Assembly: GCA_039649115.1 (NCBI GenBank)
Contig: JBBWZQ010000229.1
Coordinates: 1-24,084 of the forward strand
Direction of reading: 5' to 3'
Length of the DNA stretch: 24,084 nt
Source of the DNA: DATEJJ01 sp039649115
GTDB lineage: Bacteria; Actinomycetota; Actinomycetes; Mycobacteriales; Micromonosporaceae
This document shows, piece after piece, positions 14,855-21,939 of this stretch. A program made the position numbers and the translations under genes. Under the pieces are notes generated by a model. It worked only from the letters and a program-made list of their open reading frames with translations, had not been told where the DNA came from and made no database searches. Positions within the stretch are counted from its first letter, which is position 1, and each line of letters begins with the position of its first letter.

Positions 14855-16525
14855 TCACACGGCGACGCGCAGCACCTCAGGTACCGACGTCTGGCCGTCC
14901 GCCGCCTTGGCCAGCCCGTCGATCCGCAGGTCGGCCATGCCTTCCGCGCGGGCCACCCGCTGGATCTCGTGCGCCGAGGCCCGGTTCACCGCCAGCGCCT
15001 CGACCTCCTCGGACACCGGCATCACCTCGTGCAGCGCGATGCGGCCCCGGTAGCCGGTGCCCGCGCAGGAGCGGCAGCCCACCGGCTTCCACAGCACGCT
15101 CGGCGGGGCCAGCGACTCCACCGGCCAGCGGGCCGCGAGCAGTTCCGCCTCGGTCGGCTGGTAGTCCTTCTTGCACCAGTCACACAGCCGGCGGGCCAGC
15201 CGCTGGGCGAGGACGCAGTCGACGGACGAGCCGACGAGGAACGGTTCGATGCCCATCTCGATGAGCCGGGTCACCGCGCTCGGCGCGTCGTTGGTGTGCA
15301 GGGTGGACAGCACGAGGTGGCCGGTGAGCGCGGCCTCGACGGCCAGCTGCGCGGTGACCCGGTCCCGGATCTCACCGATGAGCACGATGTCCGGGTCGGA
15401 GCGCAGGATCGCCGGCAGCACGGCCGCGAAGGTGAGCCCGGCCTTGTGGTTGACCTGCACCTGGTTCACGCCGGGCAGCCGGTACTCGACCGGGTCCTCG
15501 ACGGTGATGATGTTGACGGTGGGCTTGCTGATCGTGGTCAGCGTCGCGTACAGGGTGGTCGACTTGCCGGAGCCGGTCGGCCCGGTCACCAGGAGCATGC
15601 CGTGCGGCTTGCCGAACGAGGTGGCGAAGCGCGCGTAGTTGGCCTCGCTGAAGCCGAGCTTCTGCAGGTCAAGGTCGATCTTGCCGGTGTCCAGGACACG
15701 CAGCACCACCTTCTCGCCCCACACGGTGGGCAGGGTGGCGGTACGCAGGTCCACGGCGTGCTGGTCGATCTGGACGGTGATCCGGCCGTTCTGCGGTACC
15801 CGCCGCTCGGTGATGTCCACGTTGGACATGATCTTCAGCCGGGAGATCAGGGCGGACTGCACGCCTTTGGGCACCGTGTCCACTTCGTGCAGCACGCCGT
15901 CGATCCGGTACCGCACGCGCATGTCGTGCTCGCCGGGCTCCAGGTGCAGGTCGGAGGCGCGGTTCTGGATGGCCTGCTCGATCAGCGAGTTGACGTACCG
16001 GACGATCGGCGCGTCCTCCCCCACGGAGGTGAGGTGCGAGACGTCGGGCGCCTCCTCGGTGTGCAGGCTGGCGGCCACGTCGCCGAGGTCGTTGTCCTCG
16101 CGCCGCAGCCGGTCGATGAGCTTGCGCATCTCGCTGCGGGCGACCACGACCGGGCGCACGATCATGCCGGTGGCGGCCCGGACGTCGTCGATGGCGAGCA
16201 CGTCACCGGGGTCGGTGACGCCGACCACGATCTCGTCCTCGTCGATCGCCAGGCCGAGCACGCGGTGCCGGAGGGCGAGCGCGAGCGGGATCTTCGCCAT
16301 CGCGGCGGCGTCGATGGGGTAACCGACCAGATCCACGCTGTTGATGCCGTACGCGTGGGCGGAGGCGTCGGTCAGCTCGGTCTCGGTCACCACGTGGTCG
16401 TTGATCAGCACGTCCCGGATCGACCGGCCGGCCCGCTCGGCCTCCTGCGCCGCGTCCTCCACCGCCTGCGGATCAGCGCCCAGTTGCTTGAGCGCCTCCA
16501 GCAGTGGACGGAATGTCTCGTACAT
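14855..16525 (-). CDS. pilB: Type IV pilus extension ATPase PilB
   Basis: A 556-residue GspE/PilB ATPase and first gene of the pilus operon. An N-terminal MshEN-type domain (about 1-140, which in relatives can bind c-di-GMP) is followed by the core ATPase: DAPIVRYVNSLIEQAI, Walker A GPTGSGKST (315-323), Asp box TVEDPVEY (341-348), Walker B DPDIVLIGEIRD (377-388) and His box TGHLVLSTLHTN (401-412). A zinc-binding tetracysteine element (Cys448, 451, 484, 487) marks PilB rather than PilT. The frame is open 55 codons further upstream, but that extension is not family-like. The ATG at 16525 is preceded by AGGGGAG. It drives pilin polymerisation through PilC and PilM/N. Confidence 0.97.
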   Translation of the reverse strand: MYETFRPLLEALKQLGADPQAVEDAAQEAERAGRSIRDVLINDHVVTETELTDASAHAYGINSVDLVGYPIDAAAMAKIPLALALRHRVLGLAIDEDEIVVGVTDPGDVLAIDDVRAATGMIVRPVVVARSEMRKLIDRLRREDNDLGDVAASLHTEEAPDVSHLTSVGEDAPIVRYVNSLIEQAIQNRASDLHLEPGEHDMRVRYRIDGVLHEVDTVPKGVQSALISRLKIMSNVDITERRVPQNGRITVQIDQHAVDLRTATLPTVWGEKVVLRVLDTGKIDLDLQKLGFSEANYARFATSFGKPHGMLLVTGPTGSGKSTTLYATLTTISKPTVNIITVEDPVEYRLPGVNQVQVNHKAGLTFAAVLPAILRSDPDIVLIGEIRDRVTAQLAVEAALTGHLVLSTLHTNDAPSAVTRLIEMGIEPFLVGSSVDCVLAQRLARRLCDWCKKDYQPTEAELLAARWPVESLAPPSVLWKPVGCRSCAGTGYRGRIALHEVMPVSEEVEALAVNRASAHEIQRVARAEGMADLRIDGLAKAADGQTSVPEVLRVAV

Positions 16526-16634
16526 GGCTCCCCTATGCCTCCGTGTCGAATCTCCGATCGGGGCGCAGGGCACAGTTCTTACGAAAATAGGTCGGCTGAC
16601 CGCACAGTGGTGCTTCCGGGCAGCCCGCCGAGCA

Positions 16635-16648
16635 GACTGTGGACAGTC
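16635..16648. promoter_or_regulatory. GACTG-N4-CAGTC dyad in the pilB/Rieske divergent region
   Basis: A perfect 5-bp inverted repeat with a 4-bp spacer lies in the 228-bp gap between the divergent starts of pilB (16525) and the Rieske gene (16754). It is the clearest dyad in that gap and could be an operator acting on either gene. A match this short can also arise by chance. Confidence 0.25.
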
Positions 16649-16753
16649 GTGACCACGTCGCCCGGTCGCGCCGCCACAGCGCGGCCCCACTGGCGGACCC
16701 TCCTCCGCCGCTACGGGGTCGAGCCGGGTCAGACACGAGCAGGAGGACGACAG

Positions 16754-17590
16754 ATGGCCGGGTCATGGTCGGTACCACCAGCGGATCGCGGCGCCAGCCG
16801 CGCCCGGGCTGGGCGCGGCGGCTACCAGACCGGCAGGGTGTACGGCAGATCCTCGGAGTACGACCCCGGTTGGGAGCGCGAGCGGTCCCCGGCATACGCC
16901 GACGGGTCCTGGAACGACTACGACGAGTACTACGCCGAGGAACCGGCGGCCGACGACGGCGGCGGCTGGGGCTACGAGGACCGCGGCTACGAGGACAGCC
17001 GGCGCCGCCCGGCAGACCCGCGCCGCAACCGCGCCGAGGCACGGGCCCGGGCAGAGGCGGACGCGGCCGCGGCCGCCGCCGTCGAGTACACCCCGCTGCG
17101 CATCGTCAGCCGCGGCGGCCGGCGCCGGCAGCTGGTCCTCTCGGCTCTGCTGGGCAGCGCGGTCGCGCTGTTCGGGGAGCGGGTGGCGCGCTTGCTCACC
17201 GCGGGCGGCTCGGCCTCCGCCGCGACCACGGGCACCGGCACGACCGGCACCACCGGCGCGGCACCGGCCGCGGCGGCGAAGTCCGCCGCGCCGCCGGCCG
17301 GGACGGGCCCGGTGGTGCTGGCCAACAAGGCGGACATCCCGGTGGGCAGCGCGAAGATCTTCCCGGCTCACAAGGTCGTCGTGACGCAGCCGGCGGCGGG
17401 GACCTTCAAGGCGTACAGCACGGTGTGCACGCACGCCGGCTGCCTGCTGGACCAGGTCAAGGCCAACAAGATCTACTGCCCCTGCCACCCCGGCGTGTTC
17501 AACCTCGACGGCACGGTCGCCTCCGGCCCGCCGCCCAGCGCCCTGGCAGCCAAGCACATCAACGTCTCCGGAGACCAGATCACGCTCTAA
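16754..17590 (+). CDS. Membrane-anchored Rieske [2Fe-2S] protein with acidic, Tyr-rich N-terminal tail
   Basis: A 278-residue protein with a C-terminal Rieske domain (about 186-278). Box I is CTHAGC (225-230) and box II CPCH (242-245). By analogy with bc1-type Rieske proteins, Cys225, His227, Cys242 and His245 would bind the cluster and Cys230-Cys244 form the disulfide. A hydrophobic helix (126-140, preceded by GGRRRQ) would anchor it, with a Thr/Gly/Ala-rich linker (150-185) outside. The N-terminal 110 residues are unusual: a Tyr/Asp/Glu-rich, low-complexity stretch (35-85) then an Arg/Ala-rich segment, predicted disordered and cytoplasmic. The ATG at 16754 is fixed by AGGAGG 7 nt upstream. 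The sequence ends in TAATAA. The redox partner is unknown; no cytochrome b or c genes are adjacent. Confidence 0.9.
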   Translation: MAGSWSVPPADRGASRARAGRGGYQTGRVYGRSSEYDPGWERERSPAYADGSWNDYDEYYAEEPAADDGGGWGYEDRGYEDSRRRPADPRRNRAEARARAEADAAAAAAVEYTPLRIVSRGGRRRQLVLSALLGSAVALFGERVARLLTAGGSASAATTGTGTTGTTGAAPAAAAKSAAPPAGTGPVVLANKADIPVGSAKIFPAHKVVVTQPAAGTFKAYSTVCTHAGCLLDQVKANKIYCPCHPGVFNLDGTVASGPPPSALAAKHINVSGDQITL

Positions 17591-17598
17591 TAAGAAGA

Positions 17599-17612
17599 AC
17601 CCCGGTCGGGGT
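17599..17612 (+). terminator. Short GC hairpin after the Rieske gene
   Basis: ACCCC and GGGGT are separated by 4 nt, 9 nt after the Rieske gene's stop codon and before the kinase start. The stem is only 5 bp and there is no T-tract, so it is a weak terminator candidate at best. Confidence 0.25.
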
Positions 17613-17627
17613 GGCCGTTGCGACCCT

Positions 17628-19499
17628 ATGATGACGGCAGGGCGAACGGGGGCGCCGATGGCTGCTCAGGCTGTGCTCGGGCTGTCGGTCGAGGGGTGCA
17701 TCACGCAGGCCAACGCCGAGGCGGAGCGCATATTTGGCTACACGTGGGACGAGCTCGTCGGGCAACCGCTGCGGCTGCTGGTCCCGGATCCGGCCGCCCT
17801 GCCCATCGAGGCCGAGCGGATCGCGATCGCGAAGATGCGCGACGGCGTCCAGGTCCGGACCGGGTGCCTGCGCAAGGACGGCACGTCGTTCCCGGCCGGG
17901 GTGTCACTGTGGCGGATGGACAGTGACCGCGGCGTGCTCGTCTCGGCGGCGATCCAGGACCTGAGCCTGGACGACCGCCTCGCCTACGCGCACAACCTGC
18001 TCGACGCGCTGAGCGGCCTGTGCTCCGACGCGGTCGTGGTGACCGGCCGGGACGGGACCATCCGGCGGTGGAACCCGGCGGCCGAGGGCCTGTACGGGTA
18101 CCGCGCCGAAGAGATCCTGGGCCGGCCGTGGTCGCTGCTGGCGGACGCGGCCGGCGGCGACGACGTGACCGGCGCGCCGCGCGACGCCACCCGGCTGCGC
18201 GACGACGGCACCCCGGTACGGGTGCTGGCCCGCCGGTCCCCCGTCGCCGACGGCTCCGGCAGAGCGGTCGACGTCGTCGAGGTGGCGCGGGCCGCCGGGC
18301 CGGCGGCGGCCGAGCCGGCGGCCACGGAGATGGCGCCGGCCGACCGGGACATCCTCGCCGGCCTGCCGATGGACAGCCTGGGCCGGCTCGCGGCGGGCGT
18401 CGGGCACACCTTCAACAACCTCCTGGCGATCATCGCGGCGCACGCCTCGATGCTGGAGGAGGAGCTGTCCGCGCAGCCGGCCGGCAGCGAGCAGACGGCC
18501 ACCTGGCTGGGCGACGTGGCGCACATCCAGCGGGCCGTGGCGCGCGCCGCCGCGCAGACGCGGCAACTGCTGACGTTCGGCCGGCGCGCGGTCGCCCAGC
18601 CGGTACCGCTGGACCTGCGGCACCTGCTCACCGGTGCGGCCGCGCTGCTGCGCGAGGGTCTGCACGACGCGGTGCGCCTGACGGTGACCTGTGCCGACGA
18701 CCTGTGGCCGGTGTCCGCGGATCCGCGCCAGATCGAACAGGCCCTGGTGAACCTCACGGCCAACGCGAACGACGCGCTGCCGCACGGCGGCCGGATCCAG
18801 GTCTCCGCGGACAACCTGCCCGCGGACGGCGCCGGCCGGTTGGTGCGCATCGCGGTGCGGGACAACGGCTCGGGCATGCCTCCGGAGATCGTGGCGCGGG
18901 TGTTCGAGCCGTTCTTCAGCACGAAGCCGGCGGGCGAGGCCGGCGGCATGGGCCTGGCCATCGTGCACGCGGTGATCACCGATGCGGGCGGACGGGTGGA
19001 CGTCGAGTCCGCTCCCGGCAGCGGCACCACGGTCACCGTCCTGCTGCCGGCCACCGATCAGGAGCCGGCCGTGCCCGACGCGCCGGCCTCGCCGGCGGTG
19101 CCCGCGGCGGCCAGCGGCGAGCCGCTCGGCGGCGCGGTCACCATCCTGGTCATCGAGGACGAGGACGACCTGCGCGGCGCCGTGCGCCGGATGCTGAGCA
19201 GCAGCGGGTACCAGATCCTCGCGGCCAACGACGGCATGGAGGCGATCCGGATCGCGGCCACCCACCCGGGCCCGGTGGACGTGCTGCTGTCCGACGTGGT
19301 CATGCCCGAGATGTCCGGGCCCGAGGTCGCCGAGCAGATCAAGGCGATCCGGCCCGGCGTCCGGGTGCTGTTCATGTCCGGATACGACCAGCAGTTCCTC
19401 GCCGCCCGCGGCCGGCTGGGCGCGCGGACCGAAGTGATGCAGAAGCCGTTCAGCCGCGAGGCGCTGCTGGGCAAGCTGCGGCAGGTGCTGTCGGGGTAG
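17628..19499 (+). CDS. PAS-PAS hybrid histidine kinase with C-terminal receiver domain
   Basis: A 623-residue soluble hybrid kinase. Two PAS domains are visible: about 15-115 (LSVEGCITQANAEAERIFGY, DELVGQP) and 120-220 (DAVVVTGRDGTIRRWNPAAEGLYGY, EEILGRP). The dimerisation helix has AGVGHTFNNLL with His260 as phosphoacceptor, a variant of the HDFNNLL box of CckA-like kinases. The HATPase has NLTANANDAL (N box), DNGSGM (G1) and GGMGLAIVHAV (G2). An Ala/Pro linker leads to a receiver domain (about 503-623) with Asp556 in LLSDVVMP, acidic residues IEDEDD, and Lys606. No transmembrane segments are seen, so it senses a cytoplasmic signal. ATG at 17628 gives the full frame; the ATG at 17658, with GGGGG 5 nt upstream, is an equally good start. 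It converges with the next gene, with a 3-nt gap. Confidence 0.93.
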   Translation: MMTAGRTGAPMAAQAVLGLSVEGCITQANAEAERIFGYTWDELVGQPLRLLVPDPAALPIEAERIAIAKMRDGVQVRTGCLRKDGTSFPAGVSLWRMDSDRGVLVSAAIQDLSLDDRLAYAHNLLDALSGLCSDAVVVTGRDGTIRRWNPAAEGLYGYRAEEILGRPWSLLADAAGGDDVTGAPRDATRLRDDGTPVRVLARRSPVADGSGRAVDVVEVARAAGPAAAEPAATEMAPADRDILAGLPMDSLGRLAAGVGHTFNNLLAIIAAHASMLEEELSAQPAGSEQTATWLGDVAHIQRAVARAAAQTRQLLTFGRRAVAQPVPLDLRHLLTGAAALLREGLHDAVRLTVTCADDLWPVSADPRQIEQALVNLTANANDALPHGGRIQVSADNLPADGAGRLVRIAVRDNGSGMPPEIVARVFEPFFSTKPAGEAGGMGLAIVHAVITDAGGRVDVESAPGSGTTVTVLLPATDQEPAVPDAPASPAVPAAASGEPLGGAVTILVIEDEDDLRGAVRRMLSSSGYQILAANDGMEAIRIAATHPGPVDVLLSDVVMPEMSGPEVAEQIKAIRPGVRVLFMSGYDQQFLAARGRLGARTEVMQKPFSREALLGKLRQVLSG

Positions 19500-19502
19500 C
19501 TG

Positions 19503-19877
19503 TCACCCACCCGTCACGGCGTACGCCCCCGTCACGGCACACGCCTCGCGCAGCCGCCCGGCCAGGATCCGCTGCATCGCGAGCGCGGAGACCCGGCAGG
19601 TAGGCGCGTCCGGATACGCGAGCGCCGACTCCGCCAGCGGGGCTCCGTCGGCGGCGGCCAGTTGCCAGCGCCAGCCGCCGTCCGCCTGCTGCACGCAGAC
19701 GATCGCCTCCCCCGGTGCCTCGGTCAGCGCGACCGCCGACGCCCGGCACGACGCCTCGTCCGCCGCCACCGTCGCGGCGCGCGCCACCGGATCGTCCCGC
19801 TCCGACCCGTCCCGCCCCGACCCGCCGGCGAGCAGCCAGCGGTACCCGGAGTCCTCCCGCACGACCCATACGTCCAT
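19503..19877 (-). CDS. Small protein built of two YegP-like (DUF1508-type) repeats
   Basis: A 124-residue protein that I do not recognise as a named gene. It contains an internal duplication: residues 3-52 and 59-104 both follow the pattern V-x-V...G-[YW]-RW-x-LA...A...(A)x-CR-x-SA-x-A. The second copy, GGWRWQLAAADGAPLAESALAY, resembles the YegP/DUF1508 repeat, which also occurs as tandem copies; this link is inference. Two Cys (44 and 94) occupy the same place in each repeat. The start is the ATG at 19877 with GGAGG 5 nt upstream; the longer open frame upstream runs through the divergent gene. The protein is small, soluble and acidic, with no signal peptide. It converges with the hybrid kinase and diverges from the zinc-finger gene by 81 bp. 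Confidence 0.7.
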   Translation of the reverse strand: MDVWVVREDSGYRWLLAGGSGRDGSERDDPVARAATVAADEASCRASAVALTEAPGEAIVCVQQADGGWRWQLAAADGAPLAESALAYPDAPTCRVSALAMQRILAGRLREACAVTGAYAVTGG

Positions 19878-19958
19878 GGCACCTCCGGTACCCCGTCGCG
19901 GGCCGTCGAACCGGCCGGCTGCTTGGAGGTACCCGTACCGGCGTGCAAGGGTTGCACC

Positions 19959-20252
19959 GTGACGACACCCACCTGTTCCCATCTCGACGAGGTCCACGAC
20001 GTGACGCCGGGTGCCGACGGCTGCGAGGACTGCCTGGCGACCGGCGGGCGCTGGGTGCACCTGCGGCTGTGCATGACCTGCGGCCACGTGGGCTGCTGCG
20101 ACAGTTCGCCCAGCAAGCACGCCACCGCCCACTTCCACGGCGCCGGGCACCCGGTCGTGCAGTCGTACGAGCCGGGTGAGGACTGGTGGTGGTGCTACCG
20201 CGACGCGCTCGGGTTCGAGGTCGCCGACGCGCCGTCGTACGCGCACAGCTGA
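19959..20252 (+). CDS. UBP-type zinc finger protein
   Basis: A 97-residue ZnF-UBP domain protein. The Cys/His scaffold is CSH (6-8), CEDC (22-25), CMTCGHVGCCD (38-48), then His54, His58 and His64. The closing GHPVVQSYEPGEDWWWCY motif is the usual UBP-finger end. In eukaryotes this fold binds the ubiquitin C-terminus; in bacteria its ligand is unknown. Start: GTG at 19959 with AAGGG 7 nt upstream; upstream sequence in this frame is not family-like. A 25-nt gap separates it from the receiver-oxidoreductase gene, so the two are probably co-transcribed. In actinobacteria I recall UBP-finger genes beside thioredoxin-reductase-like and cNMP-binding kinase genes, which fits here. Confidence 0.88.
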   Translation: MTTPTCSHLDEVHDVTPGADGCEDCLATGGRWVHLRLCMTCGHVGCCDSSPSKHATAHFHGAGHPVVQSYEPGEDWWWCYRDALGFEVADAPSYAHS

Positions 20253-20277
20253 ATCACCACTGAGGGGGAGGACGTCC

Positions 20278-21939
20278 GTGGGTCGACCCACGATGCTCAC
20301 CGTCGACGACGATCCGGCCGTGTCCCGGGCGGTCGCGCGGGACCTGCGCCGCAAGTACGGCGAGACGTACCAGATCGTGCGGGCCACCTCGGGCGACGAG
20401 GCGCTGGAGGCGCTGCGCGAGATCAAGCTGCGCGGCGGCCGGGTCGCGGTGATGCTCGCCGACTACCGGATGCCGCGGATGAACGGCATCGACTTCCTGG
20501 AGCAGGCGATGGACCTGTTCCCGCACGCGCGCCGCGCGCTGCTGACCGCGTACGCGGACACCGACGCCGCCATCCAGGCGATCAACCTGGTCGACGTGGA
20601 CCACTACCTGCTCAAGCCGTGGGACCCTCCGGAGGAGAAGCTCTACCCGGTGGTGGACGCGCTGCTGGAGACGTGGCAGTCCGTCGGCGAGCGGGAGGTG
20701 TCCGAGGTGAAGGTGGTCGGCCACCGGTGGAGCGCCCCGTCCTACGAGATCCGCGACTTCCTCGCCGGCAACCTGGTGCCCTACCGCTGGTACTCCGCGG
20801 AGGACCCGGAGGGGCAGCGGCTGCTGGAGGCGGCCGGGCGCGGCCCGGAGGCCATCCCGCTGGTCATCACGCCGGAGGGGCAGGCGCTGGCCGCGCCGAC
20901 GACGGCGGAGGTCGCCGCGGTCGTGGGCCTGTCCACAACACCCGGCCAGGACTTCTACGACCTGATCATCATCGGCGGCGGGCCGGCCGGGCTGGGCGCG
21001 GCGGTCTACGGTGCGTCGGAGGGCCTGCGCACCCTGCTCGTCGAGCGCCGGGCCACCGGCGGGCAGGCCGGCCAGAGCTCGCGCATCGAGAACTACCTCG
21101 GCTTCCCCGACGGTGTCTCCGGTGCCCAGCTGACCGACCGGGCACGCCGGCAGGCGACCAAGTTCGGCGCCGAGGTGCTGACCACGCGGGACGTTGTCGG
21201 ACTGTCAGCGGTCGGGCAGGCGCGGGTGGTCCGCTTCGGCGACGGCGAGGAGCTGTCCGCGCACACCGTCATCCTCGCGACCGGCGTCGCGTACCGCCCG
21301 CTGGCCGCGCCCGGCGTGGCCGACCTGACCGGCCTGGGCATCTTCTACGGCTCGGCGTCGACCGAGGCGCCGTCCTGCGAGAACTCCGACGTGTACATCG
21401 TGGGCGGTGCCAACTCGGCCGGGCAGGCGGCCGTGTTCTTCTCCCGGTACGCCCGCACCGTCAACATCGTGGTGCGCGGCGAGTCGCTGGAGCGGTCCAT
21501 GTCCTATTACCTGATCCAGCAGCTGGGCGCGATCGGCAACGTCCACGTGCACACCCGGACCGAGGTGATGTGCGCGCGGGGCGACGGGCGCCTGGAGGCG
21601 GTGGTCCTGCGCGACAACGCGGACGGCTCGCAGCGGGAGGCGCCGGCCGGGCACCTGTTCATCTTCATCGGCGCCGAACCACGCACCGAGTGGCTTTCCG
21701 GCGCTGTGCTCCGCGACCAGCGCGGGTTCATCTGCACCGGGCCGGACCTGCTGCGCGACGGGCGCCGGCCGCCGGGCTGGGACCGCGAGCGGGACCCGTT
21801 CTACCTGGAGTGCAGCGTGCCCGGCGTGTTCGCGGCCGGCGACGTGCGGGCCAACTCGGTCAAGCGGGTGGCCTCCGCGGTCGGCGAGGGTGCGATGGCC
21901 GTGACGCTGGTCCACCGGTATCTGGAGGTGCCGACATGA
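20278..21939 (+). CDS. Receiver / glutaredoxin-like / thioredoxin-reductase-like fusion flavoprotein
   Basis: A 553-residue three-part fusion. Residues 5-130 are a receiver domain: acidic DDD (10-12), phosphoacceptor Asp62 in ADYRMP, Thr90, Lys113 in LKPWD. Residues 143-218 look like a thioredoxin/glutaredoxin fold with SAPS at the place of the CxxC. Residues 226-550 are a two-dinucleotide-binding flavoprotein: FAD motif IIGGGPAGLGAA (231-242), NAD(P)H motif VGGANSAGQAA (375-385) and the C-terminal AAGDVRANSVKRVASAVGEG. The thioredoxin-reductase CxxC is absent: the region reads GSAS (358-361), and a lone Cys367 follows. It may transfer electrons other than to a disulfide, or act as a redox/phospho-controlled sensor. 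The start is GTG at 20278, with GGGGGAGG 6 nt upstream. It overlaps the kinase gene by ATGA. Confidence 0.9.
   Translation: MGRPTMLTVDDDPAVSRAVARDLRRKYGETYQIVRATSGDEALEALREIKLRGGRVAVMLADYRMPRMNGIDFLEQAMDLFPHARRALLTAYADTDAAIQAINLVDVDHYLLKPWDPPEEKLYPVVDALLETWQSVGEREVSEVKVVGHRWSAPSYEIRDFLAGNLVPYRWYSAEDPEGQRLLEAAGRGPEAIPLVITPEGQALAAPTTAEVAAVVGLSTTPGQDFYDLIIIGGGPAGLGAAVYGASEGLRTLLVERRATGGQAGQSSRIENYLGFPDGVSGAQLTDRARRQATKFGAEVLTTRDVVGLSAVGQARVVRFGDGEELSAHTVILATGVAYRPLAAPGVADLTGLGIFYGSASTEAPSCENSDVYIVGGANSAGQAAVFFSRYARTVNIVVRGESLERSMSYYLIQQLGAIGNVHVHTRTEVMCARGDGRLEAVVLRDNADGSQREAPAGHLFIFIGAEPRTEWLSGAVLRDQRGFICTGPDLLRDGRRPPGWDRERDPFYLECSVPGVFAAGDVRANSVKRVASAVGEGAMAVTLVHRYLEVPT

Noticed and set aside
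12373..15264. 963-codon open frame on the plus strand
   Set aside because: It is antisense to pilC, pilT and part of pilB, with no recognisable domains and a biased Arg/His/Leu composition.
16526..16690. N-terminal extension of PilB to an upstream start at 16690
   Set aside because: The extra 55 residues are Arg/Cys-rich and unlike PilB. The ATG at 16525 has an SD and begins the MshEN-type domain.
14969..16753. 595-codon N-terminal extension of the Rieske gene
   Set aside because: The frame is antisense to pilB, and the ATG at 16754 has a perfect AGGAGG. The extension has no domain features.
19662..19958. Upstream extension of the UBP zinc-finger protein
   Set aside because: It is antisense to the YegP-like gene and lacks family features; GTG at 19959 has its own SD.
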